A DNA stretch of 64,000 bases, taken from Litsea cubeba. Taxonomy: Eukaryota > Streptophyta > Magnoliopsida > Laurales > Lauraceae. The stretch covers positions 61,752,106 to 61,816,105 of the forward strand of contig CM022949.1 in the NCBI GenBank assembly GCA_012931725.1, read 5' to 3'. The position numbers and the translations under genes were made by a program. The notes under the pieces are model-generated. The model worked only from the letters and a program-made list of their open reading frames with translations. It ran no database searches and was not told the origin of the DNA. Below are positions 55,975 to 64,000 of the stretch, in pieces (within the stretch, counting starts at the first letter, position 1; every line of letters begins with the position of its first letter).

Positions 55975-58159
55975 AGCTGGCTCCACTCGGTGGGACTCGT
56001 TCATTTGAGAACACGATGCTATAAATGAAATATTTGCATATCATATATTTTGCTCTATGCTTATACTTCTTTTCTCGATTCCTTGGCTACTTTCTAATTG
56101 GTGGCCTATGTTGGATTCCACATCTAAAAAAAATGAGATGAGATTTTTTGGGAATTTCCAGTTCTTTGAATTCATTTCCACTTTTTCTCTTTTCAAAAAA
56201 AATATCAAAAAAATTAGATTTTTCAGTTTGGATTCAAAATTGAGAAACCTAGATCCTCTCCTATCGTTCATCGCGCTTGTAGAAATGTTGAGCCTGTTCG
56301 ACTAAGGTTTTGGGCCATCGTTTCTCTTCGATGAGTTCATTAAAAATCTAAAAAAAAAAGTAAAAAAAAAAATCAGATTTTTCAGTTTGGATTCAAAATT
56401 GAGAAACCTTGATCCTTTCCTATCGTTCATCGCGCTTGCAGAAATGTTGAGCCTATTCGACTAAGGTTTTAAGCCATCGTTTCTCTTCGATAAGTTCATT
56501 AAAGATCTAAAAAATATATATATAAAAAAATTCAGATTTTTCATTTTTGGATTCAAACTTGAGAAACCTTGATCCTTTCCTATCGTTAATCGTGTTTGCA
56601 GAAATGTTGAGCCTATTCGACTAAGGTTTTGGGCCATCGTTTCTCTTCGATGAGTTCATTAAAGATCTAAAAAATATATATATAAAAAAAACCAAAAAAT
56701 CAGATTTTTCATTTTGGATTCAAAATTGAGAAACCTTGATCCTTTCCTATTGTTCATCGTGCTTGCAGAAATGTTGAGCCTGTTCGACTAAGGTTTTGGG
56801 CCATCATTTCTCTTCGATGAGTTCATTAAAGATCTAGAAAAAACCAAAAAAATCAGATTTTTTATTTTGGATTCAAAATTGAGAAACCTTGATCCTCTCC
56901 TATCGTTCATCGTGCTTGCAGAAATGTTGAGCCTGTTCGACTAAGGATTTGGGCCGTCGTTTCTCTTCGATGAGTTCATTAGAGATCTAAAAAAAATCAA
57001 AAAAATCAGATTTTTCAGTTTGGATTCAAAATCGAGAAACCTTGATCTTCTCCTATCGTTCATCGTGCTTGCAGAAATGTTGAGCCTGTTCGACTAAGGA
57101 TTTGGACCATCGTTTCTCTTTGATGAGTTTATTAAAAATCTAAAAAAAAAAACATAGACCACTAAGGTTAAACCAACTGCGTTCTTTGATCATGGTTGAT
57201 TAAAAAAAAAGCCTTGTCCAGAGTGTTGAGACAGCTTGACTGTTCTAAGCAAGGGTCTCCCAAATAGGTTCATTAAGTAACCCTACCCTTACCTGGGGGC
57301 AATTCTATCAATCGAGATTTCATAAGACTGGGTTAGGAGGCCTATGTGTACTCTCTCGTCTTTTAAATAATAAAAATTTTCAAAATAAAAATTTTAAAAT
57401 AAAAAATAAAAAAAATCTTAAAAATAATAAATAAATAAAAATAAAAAAAAGATTTTTTAAAAAGAAATGTTAAAAAAAAAACTTTCGTCGTTTTTGGGTT
57501 TAGATTGGAGAAATATTGGTCTCCTCCTTTCTGAGCAATGGCGCTCGCGGAAATCGCTGAGCCCGTGTTCAGCTTGGAATGCCTTTTTCTCTCTTCGATG
57601 AACCCGATCTTGGCCTTTCCAAAAAAAACCTCGTCATTTTTAAATTCGGATCGAGAAATTATGGTTCATTTCCTTCTGAGTACTGGCGCTCGCGGAAATC
57701 GCTGAGATCGTATATGGATCGGAATACCATCTGCTCTCTTTGATGAATCCAATCTTGACCTTTCAAAATAGAGAATCTCATCTCATGGATGCGGTCTAAA
57801 AATATTTGTGTCTAGTGGTACTAGTACGCCCTTTCAGGGTCTACTATATTCGCGACCGGCACATTTGTAACTCTAACCTCATATTCTTCTTACATCGAGC
57901 AAGCTCTGCTTCTCGATAAGTCGAATTTAGGTTCACAATTGCTTCTAGCAGTCACTGGGACGCTCATTCTGGGCTTATCATACCTGCGATCATAATAGTT
58001 GTACACTCTATGGCTTTTTGCCTACTTCATATTTCTTGGGTCATATCCCCCGAGCGATTTGAAAAGACAAAATCATAGAACTTCCCATTTATGATCATTA
58101 TATTCTTGTGATTACTAATGGATGTGGTCTTCATTAAGAATCTTTTTCGAAAACTAACA
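55975..58159 (+). other. Leader of Tat copy 2 with expanded repeats
   Basis: The leader repeat marked GAGAAACC occurs six times, at 56241, 56401, 56561, 56728, 56881 and 57033 (spacing 152-167 bp), versus two in copy 1. Two shorter related units (ACTGGCGCTCGCGG-type) lie near 57507 and 57652. The downstream part matches copy 1 up to the gag ATG; the acceptor reads CATTAAG instead of GTTTCAG. Confidence 0.88.
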
Positions 58160-58214
58160 ATGGTAGCATCGCTTACCATTACTTTCGATGAGAGCAAGCA
58201 CGAGCTCATGCTTC
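58160..58214 (+). pseudogene. gag: First 18 codons of Tat copy 2 gag
   Basis: MVASLTITFDESKHELML, collinear with the copy 1 start at 8781, which supports that start codon. Cut by element D. Confidence 0.9.
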
Positions 58215-59983
58215 TGTTGGAAATAGGGTGGGCCTCTAGGATAGGTTTCAAAAACTTTTGACCCACTTGACGCAGGGATCAACTATCCAGAAGGCTATAA
58301 AACCCAATCCAAGATCTATGTCCTCAATCTCAGTCATCATGATCAGTAAAACAATTTATCTAGAAGATAAAAACAGCAACATATAAGCAACAAATAAATC
58401 TACAACATGCATGGAAGTAGATTATACCTTTGGAGCTCGGTTGTGCTCTAATGGAGGAGTTGCGTCTTTCTTTGATGATGAAACGCTTTCACTAATCAAA
58501 TAGGGATCTCCAAGACCTCTTGATCTTCCACGCTATGACCCGTATCAGATTCTCCTTTTCTCAAGAAGATGGTGGGATCTCCAAGAGAAAACTACTAGGA
58601 ACTCTAAGGAGGAACTAGAAAGAGAACTAGAAGAGGGAAGAGGAGAAGAGCTTGTGCAACACTTGCACTAAAGGGGGCTTGGGCGTGAATCCCTAGGTGG
58701 ATTTATGCATGGGACGTCCAAGGCCTCTTCTCCTCTTATTTATAGCTTTTGCAAGTTGTCTCTTCTTTACTAATTACAATAGAAGTCTTACTTCCATTAA
58801 TTAGTAACTTACCATATCATAATTAGAAGTCTCACTTCAAATATGATTAGTATCTTTCTAATTCCTTTCTAATTAAAATAGAAGTCTCACTTCTACTAAA
58901 ATTAGTAAGTCTACTATTACCACTATTAGAAGTCTCACTTCAAATAGAAATAGTAACTTTCCTTTTAGAGTTCAACTAGAATTAGATACTTTCTAATAAT
59001 TGGGCTAGCGTGGGGACCACTAGGGATTCCTTAGAAAGTTGGCTCCAACTGGGACTCGCGACCCCACATCTCATGTGTAATCCGGGCCCACAGTTAATTG
59101 CAAATAACTCCACTATATAAATGCAATTGAACTCCAGTCTTAGGAATATTACATAGAAGACCCTAAACTTCCACATTACCACAAGTAGACCCCTCTATCA
59201 ATATCCATGGATCAATTGGACCTGTCTTCCAAAATAGATCCATATCTTATTATCCTTGAGCCCCAATTAATTATAATGATCAATAGGTACCTTTCCAATT
59301 AACTCTTAATCGGAATGGGTGCGCACTTACCAATGATAAATCCATTAATTGGCACAAGGGGATATTAGAGATAGATTCCATCTTGACTATTGAATGTTCC
59401 CACAGCTCTACTACCACGTACCCAAATCACCGAGGTGTTGACCTACAGTTGGCCTCACTCATTGGTGACTCAAAGCAAATGAATAGATAGAAACTTGAGT
59501 TCATTAATGTCTCAGGATTGAGAGCCTATTGCTAGGGAATTATGAGAGCAGACCTTAAAATAAAGACAGTGTTTATAAGGTGCTTCTCATGGTCCTTCAA
59601 TACATCCAATGTACCAACACAATGATCCAGAATCTTCCATTCTGATGATCGAGACAAATCACACTATCTCATAGTGATCAAAGTGCTGCAACCTTGTCAG
59701 TATGAGATGTCCAGTCTCATCACTGGTTGTGAATATATTTTAAGTATAAGATTTGTCATACATGTCTCCCGTATGTGGATCTCATCCATACACATGTATT
59801 ACATCTAATATACTTGTGGACCCCGGTTCATCTCATGAACCATCATGTCATTCGTATTGGTTATGTGCAAGTATATAATAAATCAGCATTCATCTCATGA
59901 AAGGAAAGCATGAATATACTGATAAATAAAGAAATTAATCAATTTATTATATCATCTACTGGATTGAGTCCATAAAACTAACA
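58215..59983 (-). repeat. 3' LTR of copia element D (1769 bp)
   Basis: On the minus strand TGTTAGTTTTATGG (59983) to TTTCCAACA (58215). TATA box at 58744-58737. It forms a long inverted repeat with the LTRs at 47850 and 50939. Confidence 0.95.
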
Positions 59984-59996
59984 ATCTCCCACTTGG
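59984..59996 (-). promoter_or_regulatory. Polypurine tract of element D
   Basis: Minus strand CCAAGTGGGAGAT abuts the LTR. Confidence 0.88.
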
Positions 59997-60029
59997 GCTC
60001 AATGCCAGTTAGAGTTGCATCTCATGCAC

Positions 60030-62680
60030 ATCCCTTTTACATATAGCTCAAAGACTTTGGTAGTCAAAGGCTTAGTAAATGGATCTACTAGATTGTCTGC
60101 AGAGGCTATCTTGGTGATTGTACATCACCTCTCTGCCCAATCTATCTGACCATGTATAACTTCCTCTGTACATGCTTTTTGGCTCTTGGGTTATTTGGAC
60201 TTAGCGACTGCCCTGCTGTTATCACAGTAAACTGTGATCGGCTGTCCTGCCAAAAATACCACTCCAAGTTCCATAAGGAATCTTTTGAGTCAATCTGCTA
60301 CCTTAGCTACTTCTCAAGCTATTACAACATAAGCACATACCCAGAAGTTGATTTCCTGGAATCCTGATCTGACTAGAAGTCAGTATCTATGTAACCAACT
60401 GGTAATCAACTCATCACAGCTATGACTCAACATGTGATCTCTAGTCCTTCTCAAGTATTCGAGAACACATCTTACAACAGTCAATGATAAAAAACTGGGC
60501 TAGACTGATATCTGCTGACTAGGCATACTGCTTGATAGATATCCGGTCTAGTACAAAGCATAGCTTACCGTACCAGAACCTTATCTATGTACACATCATT
60601 GGGATAAGCCTATCATCCTATTTTTCCGGTCTCAATGGAAATTGATTCCTAGGATGTACCTGGCTTTTCCAAAGTCTTTTATTATCAAAAGTCTTAGCCA
60701 ACCAAAATTTTTTACTGTTGACGCTATCCCTATGTCACTCCATGGGAGAAGGATATCGTCGACATATAATACCAGAAAAACTACCCTGCGTTCTTGACTT
60801 TTCATTTACACATGACTTATCCGGATTCTGACAAAAATCAAGTGACTTGATTTCCTTGTCAAAATGGATGTTCATGTTTCGGGATACTTGCTTTAATCCA
60901 TAAATGAACTTATGCAGCCTGCAAAACTCTTTGCACTTGGTTATTAGCTATAAAACCATCTGGTTGCATCATATAGATGTCTTCCTCAAGATTGCTGTCT
61001 GAGATGCTGTCTTGATATCCATTTGCCAAATCTCGTTACCGAGATGAACCGCAATAGATAAGAGTATCCGGATGGAACTCTTCCATCTCGCTCTCATTTT
61101 CTTTTGTAGACTCACTTGCACCCAATAGGTTTGCTATTGGCAGGCAAGCCCACAAGTATCCAGACCTGATTAGAGTACAAAGACTCCACCTCAGATTTCA
61201 TAGCATCTAACCAACGTCCCAAAACTATGTCATTAACTGCTTTATCATAGTTATAGGGATTTTGTTCCGGTTACACCGGGATTGCCTTGTAAGACTTTCC
61301 CAAAACCAAGAACTTGTCAAGGGTCCTGACAATACTCCCACTACGACAAGGCACTGGTGTAACTACTGGGTCAAGTATGGGCGGATTTTCTTAAAGTTTG
61401 GTTATTCTTGGATTTGGAATTGTTCTTTCTTGAATTTCTTCCAAGATAACCATTTCTAAAGATTTCCAGTTAATCTTATAATCTCCCTCCAGAAAACCGC
61501 ATTGGTGCTGCGAAGCACTTTTTGCTCTCTGGGATTATAGAGTAACCAACCTTTAGTTCCTTTTGGGATAGAATATAAACATATATACTTCCGACTTCGA
61601 TTCCAACTAATCCGTCTTATTCTTCAGCACGTGTGCTGGACAACCCTGAAAAACGTTGTAGACTAGGCTTTCGCCTTGTCCATAACTCCCTGGGAGTCTC
61701 AAGTATAGACTTAGATGGAATGAGGTTTAGTATATATATTTCAGTTTCCATATCCCAAAATATAGGTAATCCGTAGAAATTCAATCATAGACTTGATCAT
61801 AGCTAAAAGAGTCTTGTTCCTTCTTTATGCTACTCCGTTTTGTTGAGGCAAACCAGGAGCAGAGTATTGGGATCAAATCCCATTTTCTGATAAGTATCCC
61901 ATAAAATTAGCGAAGAGATATTCGCCTCATCGATCTCATCGAAGAGTATTTATACTTTTACCTAATTGCTTTTCCGCTTCCGCTCGAAACTCTTTGAACT
62001 ATTCAAAAAATCTCGGACTTGCGGTGCATAAGGTATATGTATCCATATCTAGAGTAATCATCGGTGAAAGTGATAAAATACTCGTATCAATCTCTCGCTC
62101 TAATATTATGGGTCCATACACATCAGTAAACACTAACTCCAATAAATCTTTGGCTCGACTGCCCTTAGATGAATAAGGGTCTTTTGGTCATTTTGCCTTC
62201 CAGACAGGATTTGCAGATAGGCATTGATTCTACCACCAATGAAGGCAATATACCATCTTTCACTAGCCTGTCAATCCTGTTTAGGTTTATATGACCTAGC
62301 CTCTTAGGTGCCAAAGTTTGTTGGATTAGATGAAGGTGACTACCTCTTTAATGATGGTCTATTATTAGCATCAGCGTCATGTATCTCATACATTGTGGGA
62401 GTTAACAAATAAAAGCCATTGATTACCTTGTCAGAATATATAAGAGTACCGCTCCTCTTTAAGACGATTTAATTACCAAAAGTAACTGAATAACTCTTAT
62501 TCATCATACTAGAAATTAAAATCCCGTCTTAAAACGGTACATATAATGTATCTGACAAAATCAACTTAATATCTGAAATTAACTAAGTTACTACTCCTAC
62601 TGACACTGCTTCTGCCTTGGCTTCCGATCCAGGTTAATACTGATTTCCCCGTCATTAATCCTCCTGGTTACCTGTAACTC
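60030..62680 (-). pseudogene. pol: pol pseudogene of copia element D
   Basis: Heavily frameshifted. Recognisable pieces on the minus strand: an integrase GLPQQNG piece near 61840-61860; RT pieces YMMQPDGFIANNQ and FIYGLKQVSR (about 60890-61000); YVDDILLPW near 60740-60765; and the RNase H end ASADNLVDPFTKPL near 60060-60105. The order fits copia. No long frame survives. Confidence 0.82.
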
Positions 62681-63616
62681 CTACAACATATTACTGATGT
62701 AATTAGTTGCACCAAAGTCTACAAACCAAGATTCTGAAGCACTAGTTGAAAAACTTTCTTCAGAAACAAATGACTCAATCATACCTGGGGTCTTTTCCTT
62801 TGACAGAAATTGTGGACAATTCCTCCTCCAATGTCCTGTCATACCACAGTGGAAACACTTTCCCTTTGCTCCCTTACCCTTGACCTTGGCCACACCACCA
62901 GTGGAACCATGCTCCACCTTAGGACCTTTGATGACTGATTTTTTCTTGCTATCCCGGTCTTTGCCTTTCGGCTTAGACTTAGCAAATGACTTTTCTGTCA
63001 TGAGGGCAGTTGGTCTTCTCTTCATGATTTCCTCAAACACTACCAGCTGGCGAGACAGCTCAGCTATGGTCATTTCCAATTTACTATAATTGATCTCGAA
63101 ATGTTTGAATGAGTCAGGTAGTGATTGAATGATAATGTCGATCTGTGTTTCTGTATCAAACGCAGTCCCCAGTACATCTAACTCATTCAATGCCAACTTC
63201 ATTTGTAACAAATGTTTTTGTACTGGGGTTCCCTCAGCCATCTTTGTCTCCATCAGCACTTTTAGAGCAGCCTGCCTAGCAGGCCTAACCTGGTCTGCAA
63301 ACATCTCCTCTAAGTTCGATATAATATCATATGCTGACTTATAGGATTGATGTTTTTCTTGCAAAACAGTAGACATGGATGCCTGAATAAAACATCTGGC
63401 CATCTCATTCTTTTTGGTCCACTTGGTGTAAAAGTTTTTCACAATCTGTGGTGCATCAAGCTCAGGCTCAGGAAGGGGGGGTATTAGAAGGACATATTTG
63501 CAATTTGAAGATGTCAAGATAATATCCAGGTTCCTTTTCCAGTCTACATAATTGGATCCCATCAACTTGTTCTGGTTGAGGATGGTCGCAAGTGGATTGA
63601 AAGTATTTGAATTCAT
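62681..63616 (-). CDS. gag: gag and start of protease, copia element D
   Basis: Minus-strand frame of about 311 codons from ATG 63616 (MNSNTFNPL; a further in-frame ATG lies 27 bases upstream, but element B starts here). The copia gag core (NKLMGSNYVDWKRNLDIIL, MARCFIQASMS, LQSLPDSF) fills residues 1-190. A basic linker and a complete CCHC zinc knuckle (CFHCGMTGHWRRNC, about 255-268) follow. The frame enters protease at WFVDFGATNYISNML, where the catalytic DSG reads DFG, and stops a few codons later. Gag and pol are in one frame, as usual for many copia elements. Gag itself looks intact; the protease would be inactive. Confidence 0.88.
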   Translation of the reverse strand: MNSNTFNPLATILNQNKLMGSNYVDWKRNLDIILTSSNCKYVLLIPPLPEPELDAPQIVKNFYTKWTKKNEMARCFIQASMSTVLQEKHQSYKSAYDIISNLEEMFADQVRPARQAALKVLMETKMAEGTPVQKHLLQMKLALNELDVLGTAFDTETQIDIIIQSLPDSFKHFEINYSKLEMTIAELSRQLVVFEEIMKRRPTALMTEKSFAKSKPKGKDRDSKKKSVIKGPKVEHGSTGGVAKVKGKGAKGKCFHCGMTGHWRRNCPQFLSKEKTPGMIESFVSEESFSTSASESWFVDFGATNYISNML

Positions 63617-64000
63617 GCTGTATAAATAAAAGCACATAACCATACATTCAATGAAAGGATATAAATGACATTAGGGTTTAGTATTCTACCAAATTCATAT
63701 GGGAATCCTCATAAGCACTGAATTTAGAATACATCGGAATCCCAATCCCTTAGGGCATGCCTCCTTGGGGAGTGCAAATGTCCTTGGATTGGTGCGGATC
63801 AAAGTTTGTCAAAATTAGAATTAAGACTAACTATCCATGATCCCCATCATTCATTATCATCTAGGTATCTCATACCAAATAATGTATGACTCCCGATTAT
63901 CTTTGGTTTCTAAAATACATGAGGCAAATCCTTGGGGATACTACATCATTATTTTAGTTAAGTGTGACCCACCAACTAATATTGCATGACAACCGCGATG
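63617..64000 (-). other. Leader of copia element D
   Basis: Non-coding; the inverted counterpart of 52690-53091. Confidence 0.85.

Larger units (their letters stand above)
53412..58214 (+). mobile_element. Tat-lineage element copy 2, truncated (LTR, leader, gag start)
   Basis: LTR 53412-55974 and leader match copy 1 but with clearly more differences than between the copy 1 LTRs, so it is an older or different insertion. The primer region, repeats and gag start are in the same order. Element D interrupts it at 58215, 55 bases into gag. Confidence 0.93.
58215..64000 (-). mobile_element. Inverted copia element D (same family as B), runs past the window end
   Basis: 3' LTR at 58215-59983, pol remnants, gag-protease at 63616-62681 and leader to 64000, all on the minus strand. 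By comparison with B, the 5' LTR should start within a few tens of bases beyond 64000 if the leader has no insertion. The five bases before it are GCTTC; the partner duplication is outside. Confidence 0.92.

Noticed and set aside
59990..62670. Small plus-strand frames (for example 60152-60367, 61262-61459)
   Set aside because: Shadows of the decayed minus-strand copia pol.

Overview
The window is a nested block of plant retrotransposons, with no host gene, tRNA or rRNA recognised. Evidence for a seed plant: Ty1/copia elements of SIRE/Maximus type, Ty3/gypsy elements of Tat/Ogre and Tekay/Del chromovirus type, LTRs bounded by TG...CA, primer-binding sites for initiator-Met tRNA (TGGTATCAGAGC), and an intron-bearing plant mobile domain (PMD) gene. 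The species cannot be named from the sequence.

Layout. A decayed SIRE-like copia element (+ strand) runs from before base 1 to 40410. It sits inside an older, inverted Tekay-like gypsy element whose remaining half is 40411-43165. Two elements later inserted into the copia. (1) A 23.2 kb Tat-lineage gypsy element at 4550-27708 has 2.6 kb LTRs and target duplication ATAGG, and splits the copia reverse transcriptase. (2) A coding-free 8.6 kb LTR element at 30024-38667 has 3.3 kb LTRs and target duplication AACTT. To the right are a SIRE-like LTR fragment (43166-44386), a truncated copia LTR (44387-45352), 2.5 kb of unclassified LTR/promoter-like DNA (45353-47849), and a second nest. In that nest a copia element (LTR at 47850) carries a solo LTR of its own family (50939-52684, target duplication CTTAC). 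Its gag is cut by a second Tat copy (53412-58214), which is cut by an inverted copia of the same family (58215 to the window end).

The most interesting locus is in the 23 kb Tat element. Besides sense gag-protease and a pol with four stops, it carries on the opposite strand, between pol and the 3' LTR, a spliced gene of about 1,200 codons. This encodes an N-terminal PMD, a basic patch, acidic mini-exons and a C-terminal coiled coil. It has its own TATA-like box, a probable 5'-UTR intron and three phase-1 coding introns. Introns on the antisense strand would survive retrotransposition because the genomic RNA is read from the other strand. The outer copia element also carries an independent small antisense coiled-coil ORF between pol and its 3' LTR.

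Most non-coding DNA in the elements is structured. There are nucleosome-length repeats in the Tat U3, a leader repeat that differs in copy number between Tat copies, a 20-bp repeat shared by LTR and internal DNA, conserved GC hairpins, and short self-complementary boxes of CGATCG/CGGTCGACCG type that recur in four otherwise unrelated element segments.
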